Below are positions 42,069 to 52,714 of a stretch of DNA of 64,000 nt, piece by piece. Source of the DNA: Pseudomonas lutea (GTDB lineage: Bacteria > Pseudomonadota > Gammaproteobacteria > Pseudomonadales > Pseudomonadaceae); contig NZ_JRMB01000001.1 of NCBI RefSeq assembly GCF_000759445.1, positions 2,232,001 through 2,296,000 of the forward strand. Reading direction: 5' to 3'. The position numbers and the translations under genes are program-made. A model generated the notes under the pieces. It did no database searches. It saw only the letters and a list, made by a program, of their open reading frames with translations, and was not told where the DNA came from. Each line of letters opens with the position of its first letter. The stretch's first letter is position 1.

Positions 42069-42696
42069 CGGCGTTGCGCTCCAGCCAGCGCCCGAGCAAC
42101 GGCTGAAGCACGTCGAGTGCCTGATAGCCATTGGTCAATAACGCCAGCTGGCCATTCCGTTCGGCAAGCAGGGTTGGAAACCCGGCAATGCCCAGGTCTT
42201 GAACCCAGGAGAAATCCGACGCTGTCGCGGCATGCTGCTCGACGCTGTCAAAGGCTTCAGCGAACTCGATGCGCGGCAGACCGGCTTTTTCCGCCAGTTC
42301 GGCCAGCACCGAGCCGTGGGTCACGTCGCGACCCTGCAGATAAAAGGCTTGCTGAATCTCTTTGACCAGCCGCCAGGCGACATCCGGCGCCAGGCTGCGC
42401 GCCGCCACGATGGCCCTGCATGCGGGCGCGGTGTCGTAGACGAAACCATCGGGCAACGCGCCCTCGAAGCGGAACACCTGGCCGGTGGTCTCTTGCACCG
42501 CCTGCCAGTGTTCGAGAATGTAACGCCGGGTCGAGGGCTCCAGCGACGCGCCACTGCCGGTGCGCAGCCCGCCCACGACCAGATGCAACGGCACGCCGGC
42601 CGCCCCCGCCTGCTTCACCAATGCTTCGGCCACCGGAGAAAACCCCCAGCACCACGAACACATCGGGTCCATCACGTACAGCAGGCGGGTGGACAT
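42061..42696 (-). CDS. DsbA-family thioredoxin-fold protein (FrnE-like)
   Basis: The 211-residue protein has the redox motif CSWC in MDPMCSWCWGFSP, a helical insertion, and the cis-proline loop (GFPTLL). No signal peptide is present, so it acts in the cytoplasm, like FrnE/2-hydroxychromene isomerase relatives rather than periplasmic DsbA. Role: thiol oxidation or isomerisation, target unknown. It lies three bases downstream of trhO and overlaps the ABC gene, so the three are co-translated. Confidence 0.82.
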   Translation of the reverse strand: MSTRLLYVMDPMCSWCWGFSPVAEALVKQAGAAGVPLHLVVGGLRTGSGASLEPSTRRYILEHWQAVQETTGQVFRFEGALPDGFVYDTAPACRAIVAARSLAPDVAWRLVKEIQQAFYLQGRDVTHGSVLAELAEKAGLPRIEFAEAFDSVEQHAATASDFSWVQDLGIAGFPTLLAERNGQLALLTNGYQALDVLQPLLGRWLERNAGV

Positions 42697-42699
42697 GGC

Positions 42700-43701
42700 T
42701 CAGGCCTCGTGGCGTTGGGGTTCAGCAGCAGGCGTTTCTGTGGGGTGCGCTTCGGTGTCGTGAGCGTCAAGGGCTCGGTAGTTACGGCCGATCGGGTGCG
42801 GCTGATTGCGCGCTTTGGCCAGCTCGATCTGCTTTTGCCGGTCGATGGCGCTGCGGCGGGTCTTCTCGCTCAGGGAATCCCAGCAATGCGGGCAGCTGAC
42901 GCCCGGCGAATAGTGCTCGCTGGCCCGGTCTTCTGCACTGATCGGAGTGCGGCAGGCATGACATTGATCGTAGTCGCCCTCGGTCAGGTCATGGCGCACG
43001 GTGACGCGATTGTCGAAAACGAAGCAGTCACCACGCCAGCGGCTTTCTTCCTGAGGGACTTCTTCCAGGTATTTGAGAATGCCGCCCTTGAGGTGATAGA
43101 CCTCCTCGAACCCTTCGCCCAGCATGTAGCTGGAGGCTTTTTCACAACGAATGCCACCGGTGCAGAACATCGCGACTTTCTTGTGTCGGGCCGGATCGAA
43201 ATGGGCTTTGATGTACTCCGGGAACTCACGGAAGGAAGTGGTCTTGGGGTCGATGGCGCCCTCAAAGGTGCCGATCGAAACCTCGTAATCATTGCGGGTG
43301 TCGATCAGCAGCACTTCGGGATCGGCGATCAGTGCGTTCCAGTCCTGAGGCTCGACGTAGGTGCCCACCGCCTTGTTCGGGTCAACACCGGGAACGCCAA
43401 GAGTCACGATCTCTTTTTTGAGTTTGACCTTGGTGCGGTAGAACGGCTGCTCGTCGCAGTACGTTTCCTTGTGGTCGATATCGACCATGCGCGGGTCTTT
43501 CTTGAGCCAGGCCATCAAGCCGTCGATGCCTTCGCGGCTGCCGGACACCGTGCCATTGATGCCTTCTTCGGCGATTAGCAATGTGCCTTTGATGCCGTTG
43601 TCGACCATCGCCTGGAGCAATGGCTCGCGCAGCGCGACGTAATCGGAAAGGGTGACGAATTTGTACAGCGCCGCGACGACGATGGGTGCGGTGTGGGTCA
43701 T
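42700..43701 (-). CDS. trhO: tRNA uridine 5-hydroxylation protein, rhodanese family
   Basis: This 333-residue YceA/TrhO-type protein has an N-terminal ferredoxin-like domain ([17 protein letters not shown]), a rhodanese domain with [15 protein letters not shown] and catalytic Cys in [12 protein letters not shown], and a zinc-like Cys cluster ([17 protein letters not shown]). TrhO installs the 5-hydroxyl on U34 of several tRNAs using oxygen. It heads the trhO-DsbA-ABC run and its C-terminal tail is low-complexity. Confidence 0.92.
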   Translation of the reverse strand: MTHTAPIVVAALYKFVTLSDYVALREPLLQAMVDNGIKGTLLIAEEGINGTVSGSREGIDGLMAWLKKDPRMVDIDHKETYCDEQPFYRTKVKLKKEIVTLGVPGVDPNKAVGTYVEPQDWNALIADPEVLLIDTRNDYEVSIGTFEGAIDPKTTSFREFPEYIKAHFDPARHKKVAMFCTGGIRCEKASSYMLGEGFEEVYHLKGGILKYLEEVPQEESRWRGDCFVFDNRVTVRHDLTEGDYDQCHACRTPISAEDRASEHYSPGVSCPHCWDSLSEKTRRSAIDRQKQIELAKARNQPHPIGRNYRALDAHDTEAHPTETPAAEPQRHEA

Positions 43702-43872
43702 GTAGCGTCTCCAGGTGGTGACCCTCGCAAAGGGCCTACCGGGTGAATGATTCAGGTGAACGCGCGCCGACCGGGCAACGCGGCGCGGATTCTATCAAGA
43801 ATCAACGTCGGGCAGGCAGGGTCGTGATCAGCGGAGTGAGGCGAGTGATGAAACGTTTACAGGCAACACCGA

Positions 43873-43960
43873 CTGTAGGAGCGTGCTTGCCCGCGAATGC
43901 GATTTGCCTGACACATTCACGTGTCTGACACCCCGCGATCGCGGGCAAGCACGCTCCTAC
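43873..43960. repeat. REP-like inverted pair
   Basis: CTGTAGGAGCGTGCTTGCCC and GGGCAAGCACGCTCCTAC are inverted around about 45 bp that includes a second short inverted repeat. Same family as 4476-4566. It lies between trhO and bolA, which share a strand. Confidence 0.85.
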
Positions 43961-43976
43961 GAAGGTCGGACGCCAG

Positions 43977-44273
43977 TCAGTCGTGCCCACCAGCACAGGT
44001 CGGTGAAGACGGCGCTGCACCGAGCTTCGCCCACTCTTCAGGGGTGTAGGTGTGCAGCGCCAGGGCATGAAACTCACCCATCAAGCCACCCAGCAGGCCG
44101 TAGACCTTCTGGTGGCGCTTGACAGCGTTGAGGCCGGCGAACTGATCGCTGACCACTACCGCCTTGTAGTGAGTGTCCGTCCCGCGACTGTGCATGTGGC
44201 TTTCGTTGAGCACTTGAAGGTACTCAGGCTGAAAGACCGTCAACGCGGATTCGATTCGCTGTTGCATGCTCAT
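43977..44273 (-). CDS. bolA: BolA-family protein
   Basis: The 98-residue BolA-like fold has ESHMHSRGTDTHYKAVVVSDQFAGLNAVKRHQ..., including the conserved RHQKVYGLL helix and the MGEFHALALHTYTPEEW strand with the Fe-S-binding His. BolA proteins partner with monothiol glutaredoxins in iron-sulfur trafficking and also regulate envelope genes. It is 12 bp downstream of the DUF2059 gene and probably co-transcribed. The last residues are polar and variable. Confidence 0.92.
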   Translation of the reverse strand: MSMQQRIESALTVFQPEYLQVLNESHMHSRGTDTHYKAVVVSDQFAGLNAVKRHQKVYGLLGGLMGEFHALALHTYTPEEWAKLGAAPSSPTCAGGHD

Positions 44274-44285
44274 GTCAGGCTTCGC

Positions 44286-44822
44286 TTATGGCTTTTTGGC
44301 AGGCGCTGCCGGGGCAGCAGGCTTGGCGCCGGCCGGGGTCAGTTCCTTGGTCATGTCGGCGAGCAGCTTGTTGACCACAGGCACCGCGCTTTCCAGCTTG
44401 CTTTGGGTCAGCTGGAACGACTGCTGGCTGATCTGCGGCATCTTGGCCTGGACTTTCTGGCCCAGCGGCGACTGATAGAAAGCAACGAGGTCTTTGAGCT
44501 CGCTTTCGGTGAAGTTGGAGGTGTACAGCTTGACCATGTCAGGCTGCAACTTGTCCCAGCTGATCACCTGGTTCAGCGCAGCGTTGGCTTTGGCCTGATA
44601 GGTTTCAAGCGTGGCTTGCTTGGACGCCGGCGCTTTGGTTTCAGCGAAACGCTGAGCGAACATCTGCTGGACTTGCATGTAAACCGGCGCACCCAGTTGA
44701 TCGGCGTGAGCCAGTTTGAGGAACGCTACAGCACTGGCGTCATGGCTGGCGGTGTCGGCAAGAACCTGGCCGCTGGCGCAGACCAGAGCAACCGCAGCAC
44801 AAATGGCACGAAGACGGGTCAT
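44286..44822 (-). CDS. DUF2059 secreted protein
   Basis: The 178-residue protein has a signal peptide (about 1-22; cleavage near VLA-DTA), a helical DUF2059 domain (residues 40-160, with FTESELKDLVAFYQSPLGQKVQAK typical of the family) and an Ala/Pro/Lys-rich tail. Function unknown; periplasmic. It stands immediately upstream of bolA, an order shared with the P. aeruginosa PA0856-PA0857 pair. Confidence 0.88.
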   Translation of the reverse strand: MTRLRAICAAVALVCASGQVLADTASHDASAVAFLKLAHADQLGAPVYMQVQQMFAQRFAETKAPASKQATLETYQAKANAALNQVISWDKLQPDMVKLYTSNFTESELKDLVAFYQSPLGQKVQAKMPQISQQSFQLTQSKLESAVPVVNKLLADMTKELTPAGAKPAAPAAPAKKP

Positions 44823-45083
44823 CGAGTTTCCTTATCTAGCAGGCGAGGCAGAACCCCAAGGCCGGCCATTCTGCGCCCCTTTGCGCGTTTCCCTCAACCC
44901 CCGACCCTACGAGCGGTTATGCCACAGCTCTCACGCACCCGCACACGCGAAGGTTTAGGGCGACCGGCCGGCCGCTTTTGTCGCACACTGTCAGCGCCTG
45001 TTGCGACCGCGCGGCTGTCACGGGGAACCCCACCGGATTCCCGGGCACTAAATTGCGCCTATCGATCTTAAGGAGTGAGTCCA

Positions 45084-46470
<1,387 letters not shown>

Positions 46471-46478
<8 letters not shown>

Positions 46479-47085
46479 ACCCATCAGCGGCGCCACGCCA
46501 CTGGAAGGCTACGGCAAACGCATCCTCATGATCATTGGCACCCCCAAAAGCATAAGCCTCGGCCACGCGCTGGCCGAGGCTTATGCCCAGGGCGCGCGCA
46601 GTCAGGGTCATGTGGTGCGAGTGCTGAAGCTCGATGAAATGGAGTTCGATCCGATACTGCGCGGCGGCTATGAATCCGCGCAGACGCTGGAACATGACCT
46701 GCTCGAAGCCCAGCGCGAGGTGCACTGGGCGCAGCATCTGGTGTTTGTGTATCCGGTCTGGTGGGGCGGGCTGCCCAGTCTGCTCAGCGGTTTTTTCGAG
46801 CGGGTATTCATGCCCGGTTTCGCCTTCAAGGCCCACGGCCGGCATCATCCCTCCAATGAATTGCTCAAAGGCAGAACTGCGGAACTCCTGGTGACGATGG
46901 ACACACCGTCACGCTACTTTCGCTGGGTATTCAAGGCCCCGGCCCATCGACAGATGGTCAGGACGATCCTGGAGTTCTGTGGGATCAAGACCTCCCGGCT
47001 TACCGAATTTGCGCCGGTGCGCAGCTCTACCGAGGAGCAGCGCCAGCAGTGGATTCGTCAGGCTGAGGCCTTGGGCAAGCGCTGA
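46471..47085 (+). CDS. Flavodoxin-fold NAD(P)H:quinone oxidoreductase
   Basis: The 204-residue protein matches the NQO/MdaB-like family: [21 protein letters not shown] binds FMN/FAD phosphate, and [28 protein letters not shown] is the hallmark loop. It should carry out two-electron reduction of quinones. ATG at 46471 overlaps the fumC stop and has GAGG upstream, indicating coupling; the TTG at 46456 is unlikely. Confidence 0.88.
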
Positions 47086-47339
47086 CCACCTCCCAACCTG
47101 CCGGGACAATTTGTCGCACCACGCTGCAAATTGATGGAACGCTGGTGAAAACCGTTATTCAAACGCTGTGACTTACGTTGCAGAGGCGCTAATGCCTCTA
47201 CAGTCAGTCGTTCAGTTCAGGGTACAGTGTCAGTCGGCCAGCAGTTGGTTTGCTTAGTGAGCGCGGGATGTTCTTTAACGCCGCCGTTGTCCACCCCCTT
47301 TTGATGACCAGCGTAGTGACTTGAAGCCCGGAGAAGGCC

Positions 47340-47561
47340 ATGTTGAGCAAGCGTGAACAAGATCCAGCCCCGACCGTTCGTTTCCGCAGCGACCGCGTAT
47401 CCCGCGTGAATGGCCTGTACTTTTTCAGTACCCGGGAAAACACCCTCGAAGGGCCGTTCGTCAGCAAGCAGGACGCCGAACGTGAAACCGAGGCTTACAT
47501 CCGCCGCATGCAGGCAGCCAGCCCCTATCAGCCAGGCATGCCCTCCTCGCTGAACGGTTGA
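47340..47561 (+). CDS. Small DUF6316-type protein
   Basis: The 73-residue hydrophilic protein contains VRFRSDRVSRVNGLYFFSTREN and GPFVSKQDAERETEAYIRRM, the pattern of a small conserved Pseudomonas family of unknown function (DUF6316). No signal peptide or membrane segment. GGAGAAGG lies just before the ATG. The 254-bp leader contains AGAGGC-GCTAAT-GCCTCT near 47181-47198, a possible hairpin. It converges with the DTW gene. Confidence 0.75.
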   Translation: MLSKREQDPAPTVRFRSDRVSRVNGLYFFSTRENTLEGPFVSKQDAERETEAYIRRMQAASPYQPGMPSSLNG

Positions 47562-47574
47562 TTCGCCGTCAAAC

Positions 47575-48165
47575 TCAGGAATGGTTGCGGCTGAAGGTCT
47601 CCATGCCCATCGCCGCAATCTGCCCCTCGATCAACGCATCGAACGGGCGCAACAGCGCGTCGAATGACCTCCCCGGCTCAAGTGTGTGCAGCGCATGCAC
47701 TATCGCTTCCAGCGTCGACAGTGCGTCCGGCCCCGGGGCTTTGCGCAACCGATAACGCGACGGCGGTGCGTTCTCCAGAAAGACCCTCGGCAGCTGCGCC
47801 AGCAAGGGGTTGAGATGCAGCAATTTGCGCGCCTTGCGCCACGTCCCGTCAGGCACTACCAACAGCACCGGTTGTTCATCGGCAGGTGCTGCCGTCAACG
47901 TCGTGGCGCCCTCCCCCGGAAACAGCAATCGTGCTTGATAGCCAGGCGGATTCAGGTATTGCGCCAAATCCTCAAACACCTCGCCCACCCTTAACTCTGC
48001 ATTCTCCAACCCGAGCGCTGCGAGGCGCGCCGTGTTCAGCGCGTGATTGACCTCGCTCGGGTGCTGCAGAATCAACACGCGGGTCTGGCTACCGAGCTTC
48101 GGTATCAGTGGGCACAGGCAGTGATCGGTCGGACGCAGGCAGCGATCGCATCGGGCACGGGACAT
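47575..48165 (-). CDS. tapT: DTW-domain tRNA-uridine aminocarboxypropyltransferase
   Basis: The 196-residue protein has the zinc-binding CDRCLRPTDHCLC at the N-terminus, ILQHPSEVNHALNTARLA and the DTW-like motif PDGTWRKARKL. DTW enzymes transfer an aminocarboxypropyl group from SAM to U47 of some tRNAs (TapT/TuaA). The canonical Asp-Thr-Trp reads Asp-Gly-Thr-Trp here, which is common. It starts 10 bp after the LysR stop and may be co-transcribed with it. Confidence 0.85.
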   Translation of the reverse strand: MSRARCDRCLRPTDHCLCPLIPKLGSQTRVLILQHPSEVNHALNTARLAALGLENAELRVGEVFEDLAQYLNPPGYQARLLFPGEGATTLTAAPADEQPVLLVVPDGTWRKARKLLHLNPLLAQLPRVFLENAPPSRYRLRKAPGPDALSTLEAIVHALHTLEPGRSFDALLRPFDALIEGQIAAMGMETFSRNHS

Positions 48166-48175
48166 TGTCGGCTTC

Positions 48176-49069
48176 CTACAGGGGATTGAGCTGCGCTTTC
48201 AGCAGATCGCGAAAGGTCTGAATCAGCGGCTCCCGGCTGCGGCCACGGCGCAGGATCATCGAAAACGGCGCCTGATAGCCAAACGTGGCAGGCAGCAGGA
48301 CGCGCAAATGTCCAGAATCCACCCACGACTGGGCGTAATGCTCGGGCAGGTAACCGATGTAAGCCCCTGACAACACCAGAATGAGCTGCGCTTCCATACT
48401 TTCAACCGTGGCAGCGCTGTGCTTGAAGCCGTGGCGGGCAAGCTCGGCCTGGCTCCAGTAGCCTCGACCCACCATGCGCTGCTGGGTGATGACCGGTTCA
48501 GGAATCCTCCGCTCTGCATACAGCGCGTGCCGGTTGCTGCAGTACAGCCAGTGCTGCTCGCGGTATAACGGCTGATACAGCAGGCCGTTCATGCGCGTGG
48601 AAAATGATCCGATTGCAAGGTCCAGGCGGTTATCCAGCACACCCAGCTGCAACTCGTACGGGCTCATCACCGACAAGTGCAGGTGGACCGCCGGGTGTTC
48701 GGCGCTGTACGCCCCGATCACCTCGGCGAAGGGCAGCGCTCGATCACTCACCGTGGAATCCAGCACCCCAAGATTCAGCGTGCCGCGCAGCTCGCCCTTG
48801 AGGGCTGCGGCATAGAGCTCGAAGCCTTCCAGTTCACCAAGCAGGCGCAGGGTTTCCTGATGGAACAGCTCGCCCTTGCTGGTCAGACTGAACCCGCCCC
48901 GCCCGCGATGACACAGCACGATACCCAAGGTGGCTTCAAGCTGGCTCATGTAGGTGCTGATGGCCGACGTCGACAGGTTCAGCTCTTGCTGTGCGCTGGC
49001 AAAGCCCTGATGACGGACGACGCAAGCGAAGATACGCAGCAGTTTCAGATCGGGTAACGCGCTGGCCAT
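48176..49069 (-). CDS. gbuR: LysR-family regulator of the guanidinobutyrase gene (GbuR-like)
   Basis: The 297-residue LysR regulator has helix-turn-helix LKLLRIFACVVRHQGFASAQQELNLSTSAISTYMSQLE (residues 9-46) and a periplasmic-binding-like effector domain. It is divergent from gbuA over a 163-bp intergenic region, the classic LysR layout. In P. aeruginosa GbuR activates gbuA in response to 4-guanidinobutyrate. Name assigned mostly by context. Confidence 0.8.
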   Translation of the reverse strand: MASALPDLKLLRIFACVVRHQGFASAQQELNLSTSAISTYMSQLEATLGIVLCHRGRGGFSLTSKGELFHQETLRLLGELEGFELYAAALKGELRGTLNLGVLDSTVSDRALPFAEVIGAYSAEHPAVHLHLSVMSPYELQLGVLDNRLDLAIGSFSTRMNGLLYQPLYREQHWLYCSNRHALYAERRIPEPVITQQRMVGRGYWSQAELARHGFKHSAATVESMEAQLILVLSGAYIGYLPEHYAQSWVDSGHLRVLLPATFGYQAPFSMILRRGRSREPLIQTFRDLLKAQLNPL

Positions 49070-49232
49070 GGCGTGTCCATGAAGGGGTTTGGGCGCAGCT
49101 TACTCGATACTTCTGGAAAATCTGAACTAAGTATTTCGCGTGGGCGATTGTTCACCGATGGGCCGATCAACAGAATCGAGGCCACGCTGGAAGTCAGCTC
49201 CCTCCTTTTGATTAAATCGATGAGGCAATCCT

Positions 49233-50183
49233 GTGGACAAGATTTTTCACCAACCACTGGGCGGCAACGAAATGCCGCGCTTCGCCGGCATCGCCACCAT
49301 GATGCGCCTCCCACATCTACAAACCGCAGCCGGTCTGGACGCTGCTTTCGTCGGTGTGCCGTTGGACATCGGCACCTCGCTGCGCGCCGGCACACGGTTC
49401 GGGCCGCGGGAAATCCGTGCGGAATCGGTAATGATCCGCCCCTACAACATGGCCACAGGCGCAGCGCCGTTTGATTCGCTCTCAGTCGCGGACATCGGCG
49501 ACGTGGCGATCAACACCTTTAACCTGCTGGATGCTGTGCGCATCATCGAAGAAGCCTACGACGGCTTTCTGGAGCACAACATCATCCCCCTGACGCTGGG
49601 CGGGGATCACACCATCACGCTTCCAATCCTGCGCGCGATGCATAAAAAGCACGGCAAGGTGGGGCTGGTCCATATCGACGCACATGCGGACGTCAACGAC
49701 CACATGTTCGGCGAGAAGATCGCCCACGGCACAACGTTCCGCAGAGCCGTTGAGGAAGGCCTGCTGGACTGCGATCGCGTGGTTCAGATTGGCCTTCGCG
49801 CCCAGGGCTATACTGCCGAGGATTTTAACTGGAGCCGCAAACAGGGTTTTCGGGTGGTCCAGGCAGAGGAATGCTGGCACAAGTCGCTGGCTCCGCTGAT
49901 GGCTGAAGTGCGCGAGAAAGTGGGCGGTGGTCCGGTTTACCTGAGCTTCGATATTGATGGTATCGACCCGGCGTGGGCTCCGGGCACGGGCACGCCGGAA
50001 ATCGGCGGCCTGACAACCATTCAGGCGATTGAAATCATCCGCGGATGCCAGGGACTGCAGCTGATCGGCTGCGACTTGGTCGAAGTCTCCCCGCCCTACG
50101 ACACGACCGGCAACACGTCGTTGCTGGGCGCGAACCTTCTGTACGAAATGTTATGCGTTTTGCCTGGGGTCGAGCGCCGCTGA
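49233..50183 (+). CDS. gbuA: Guanidinobutyrase (ureohydrolase family)
   Basis: The 316-residue arginase/agmatinase-fold enzyme has the manganese motifs GGDHTI, HIDAHADVND and SFDIDGIDPAWAPGTGTPE. The opening HQPLGGNEMPRFAGIATMMRLP fits GbuA better than agmatinase SpeB or guanidinopropionase GpuA as I remember them. It splits 4-guanidinobutyrate into GABA and urea in arginine breakdown. GTG at 49233 has TGAGG seven bases upstream. A strong terminator follows at 50235. Confidence 0.85.
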   Translation: MDKIFHQPLGGNEMPRFAGIATMMRLPHLQTAAGLDAAFVGVPLDIGTSLRAGTRFGPREIRAESVMIRPYNMATGAAPFDSLSVADIGDVAINTFNLLDAVRIIEEAYDGFLEHNIIPLTLGGDHTITLPILRAMHKKHGKVGLVHIDAHADVNDHMFGEKIAHGTTFRRAVEEGLLDCDRVVQIGLRAQGYTAEDFNWSRKQGFRVVQAEECWHKSLAPLMAEVREKVGGGPVYLSFDIDGIDPAWAPGTGTPEIGGLTTIQAIEIIRGCQGLQLIGCDLVEVSPPYDTTGNTSLLGANLLYEMLCVLPGVERR

Positions 50184-50234
50184 GAGGACTCTCGCGTGCC
50201 ATAACGTGACACAGAGCCGTGCTTTAGCCTACTC

Positions 50235-50255
50235 AAGCGCCTTCGGGCGCTTTTT
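50235..50255 (+). terminator. gbuA terminator
   Basis: AAGCGCC, loop TTCG, GGCGCTT then TTTT: a standard intrinsic terminator 51 bp after the gbuA stop. Confidence 0.92.
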
Positions 50256-50453
50256 CATGCACTGTTACAAAAAAACCATCGCTGCGCCGCATTCCGGTTT
50301 CCCCAGGATAGGCTAGCCTTGATTACACACTGCCAGCGTTGCGCAATGGCGCTGCGGCTTTTCCAGGGTGGTTGCTTACAGGGCATTGCCGCCACAACCC
50401 TCTGTATTTTGATGTTGGGGTGATTACCACTTAAATCAAAACAGAGACCTGCC

Positions 50454-50744
50454 ATGAAGCGTACCGAAGTCAGACAGCACGTGATCGACACGATCGGCAA
50501 AATCCTCGTCGATAAATCCCTGATTCAGGGGCAAGACGACGTCATGCTCAGTGAACTGGAACTGGACGAGGCCGACTTCAAGGAGTTTTTCTGGATATTG
50601 CAGAACGACTTCAGTATTCACCTGGCGCCTCGTATCAAAGCCGATATAGCGGCAGCGTCAGTCCATTCGCCTTTCGGACAGTTGACCCTTCAAGGGCTCA
50701 TCGATCTTATTCTCATCGAACAAAAACAACGCAGCCACCACTGA
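50454..50744 (+). CDS. ACP-like small protein lacking the phosphopantetheine serine
   Basis: The 96-residue protein follows the four-helix acyl-carrier pattern: helix 1 VRQHVIDTIGKILV, a loop, helix 2 LELDEADFKEFFWILQNDF, and helix 4 TLQGLIDLILIE. Where ACPs have Asp-Ser-Leu at the start of helix 2, this has Asp-Glu-Ala, so the attachment serine seems absent and it is probably not a carrier. No partner synthase is adjacent; it lies between gbuA and a PA1414-like gene. The ATG follows CAGAGACCTGCC. Identified only by visual pattern; a conserved hypothetical is the safe name. Confidence 0.65.
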   Translation: MKRTEVRQHVIDTIGKILVDKSLIQGQDDVMLSELELDEADFKEFFWILQNDFSIHLAPRIKADIAAASVHSPFGQLTLQGLIDLILIEQKQRSHH

Positions 50745-50828
50745 CCTGAGGTCAATCAGCGGGTGATTGTCCAGCGGATGATTGTCGCTTTGGGCATGGG
50801 GATGGCCAAATGGCCAGGATAAAATACG

Positions 50829-50855
50829 AGCGGGCTATCGGGCGATAGCACCGCT
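50829..50855 (-). terminator. Possible terminator of the PA1414-like gene
   Basis: On the minus strand AGCGG-T-GCTATCG-CC-CGATAGC-CCGCT forms a 12-bp stem with one bulge, followed by CGTATTTTAT, starting 25 bp after the stop codon at 50880. U-tract weak. Confidence 0.5.
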
Positions 50856-50879
50856 TTGCTCAGCCTGCTGTGGAGTCAC

Positions 50880-51005
50880 TCAGCGCCGTGGGCGACGACG
50901 TTCGTCATCGTTGGTGCGCACAGGGACGGGTTGCAGCTTGGGCGGCTCGATCAAACCGAGCGCGACGCCTACATCGTGAAGCCATTCTTGGAGTTTGCTG
51001 TTCAT
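50880..51005 (-). CDS. 41-residue PA1414-like small protein
   Basis: A short frame reads MNSKLQEWLHDVGVALGL, continues IEPPKLQPVPVRTNDD and ends ERRRPRR. AAGGGGG lies seven bases before the ATG. The sequence and place (near gbuA and an NCS1 transporter) match my recollection of the P. aeruginosa PA1414 family, whose 5' leader yields the oxygen-responsive sRNA SicX. The amphipathic N-terminus and Pro/Arg-rich end suggest a small cytoplasmic or membrane-peripheral peptide. About 180 bp of non-coding leader precede it. No Anr box (TTGATnnnnATCAA) is visible, so sRNA function here is inference. Confidence 0.75.
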   Translation of the reverse strand: MNSKLQEWLHDVGVALGLIEPPKLQPVPVRTNDDERRRPRR

Positions 51006-51188
51006 ATAACGCCCCCTTCAGGGAAATACTCGGCAGCCAATGTCCGAACTGCTTAAGGCAGATCATAGTGCTAAGGCGCACTTTACGCCTGCTACCGAGT
51101 GTCGCGGCAGGATTTTTTTTGGCCTTGCATGATCATGTGACCGTCCAAATCGCTTTTGCGAAGCCCGCACGCGACCAACGGTATTCCG

Positions 51189-52640
51189 TCAACCCGCCGC
51201 TGCGGGCGTCAACACCACGCATTCATGGGCCTGGCGACGTCTGGCGAACAGATAGAACAGCCCGCCCCCCAGGAAACATCCTGTAAACCATGCAAAGTTG
51301 GCCATTGGCTGCAACGCCGGAATGAAGGTAATCGCGATACCGGCCACCGTTGCCAGGATCAGCGCCTTGACTGCCGTGTAGTTGACCCCGCCGCTGTACC
51401 AATAGCGCCCGGTCGGGCCGTCGTTGAACAACGCATCAACGTCGATCTGCTGTTTTTTGATCACGTAGAAATCCACCAGCAAGATGCCAAACAGGGGTCC
51501 GATGAACGCTGCAAGCACATCCAGGGTGTAGTGGATCACCTCAGGGTTGTTAAACAGATTCCAGGGCGTGATGAAGATCGACGCAACGGCGGCGATCATT
51601 CCACCTGCCCGCCAGCTGATCTTGCTCGGTGCGACGTTGGCGAAATCGAACGCCGGTGAAACGAAGTTGGCGACGATATTGATACCGATGGTCGCAGTGA
51701 CGAAGGCGAATGCGCCCAGCAAGACCGCCACGTCGTTGTCGATACGCGCGACGGTGGCGATCGGGTCATGCAGCATCTCGCCGAAGACCGGCAACGTGCC
51801 CGAAACGATCACGACGGTCACCAGCGAGAACGCGAGGAAGTTGATCGGCAGGCCCCAAAAGTTACCTCGGCGGACCTCGGCCATGCTGCGGCAGTACCGG
51901 CTGAAGTCACCGAAGTTGAGCGTTGGACCCGAAAAGTAGGACACCACCAGCGCAGTGGCCATGATGACCTGGGAAACAGCCTCCCAACCGGTCAGTGATT
52001 TCTCGGACAGAGTAAAGCTGATATTGGCCCAACCCGCCTTCCACACGATCCAGCCGGCCAGTATGAACATCACCGCATAGACGACCGGGCCGGCCCAGTC
52101 GATGAAACGGCGGATCGAATCCATGCCGGTCCAGAACACAGCAGCCTGAACCACCCAAAGGGCCAGGAAACCGAACCAGCCCAAGTAAGACAGGCCGGCG
52201 AACTGCGGCTCCACAAACACTGACATCTGCGGGAAGAAGCGCAGCACTACGATGATCAGCGCGCTTGAAGCCAGGTACGTTTGCACGCCGTACCACGCCA
52301 CAGCAATCAGGCCGCGAATCACCGCGGGGATGTTCGCGCCGAACACACCGAACGCGAGACGGCAGATCACGGGATAAGGCACCGCCGCTTGCTGACTGGG
52401 CTTGGCGAGCAGATTTGCAATCACCTGAATGATGCAGATGCCGACCAGAAGCGCGATCAACACTTGCCAACTGGCCAGCCCCAGCGCGAACAGGCTGGCA
52501 GCAAATACGTAGCCGCCCACGCTGTGCACGTCGCTCATCCAGAACGCGAAGATGTTGTACCACGTCCACTTCTGCGGAACAGGCCCGAGGTCTTGGTTGT
52601 ACAAGCGGGGGCTATAACCGTGGGGCATTGGCTCGTTCAT
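51189..52640 (-). CDS. NCS1-family nucleobase/related cation symporter
   Basis: The 483-residue 12-helix protein has the NCS1 opening YNQDLGPVPQKWTWYNIFAFWMSDVHS and the interior SGPTLNFGDFSRYCRS. Relatives carry cytosine, uracil, allantoin or hydantoins; the P. aeruginosa gbu neighbourhood also has such a transporter (PA1419), possibly for a guanidino or purine-derived nitrogen source. ATG at 52640 follows AAGGGAG with 7-bp spacing, so 36 residues of the longer frame were dropped. Confidence 0.87.
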   Translation of the reverse strand: MNEPMPHGYSPRLYNQDLGPVPQKWTWYNIFAFWMSDVHSVGGYVFAASLFALGLASWQVLIALLVGICIIQVIANLLAKPSQQAAVPYPVICRLAFGVFGANIPAVIRGLIAVAWYGVQTYLASSALIIVVLRFFPQMSVFVEPQFAGLSYLGWFGFLALWVVQAAVFWTGMDSIRRFIDWAGPVVYAVMFILAGWIVWKAGWANISFTLSEKSLTGWEAVSQVIMATALVVSYFSGPTLNFGDFSRYCRSMAEVRRGNFWGLPINFLAFSLVTVVIVSGTLPVFGEMLHDPIATVARIDNDVAVLLGAFAFVTATIGINIVANFVSPAFDFANVAPSKISWRAGGMIAAVASIFITPWNLFNNPEVIHYTLDVLAAFIGPLFGILLVDFYVIKKQQIDVDALFNDGPTGRYWYSGGVNYTAVKALILATVAGIAITFIPALQPMANFAWFTGCFLGGGLFYLFARRRQAHECVVLTPAAAG

Positions 52641-52714
52641 CGCATTTCTCCCTTGTCGGATGAAGCGGCCCGCGCTCAACTGATTCTCACACTGGGTACG
52701 AGAGCAAGCACGGG

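Noticed and set aside
50782..51286. Plus-strand frames across the PA1414-like region
   Set aside because: Lack ribosome sites and resemblance; the minus-strand 41-codon frame with its ribosome site explains the region better.
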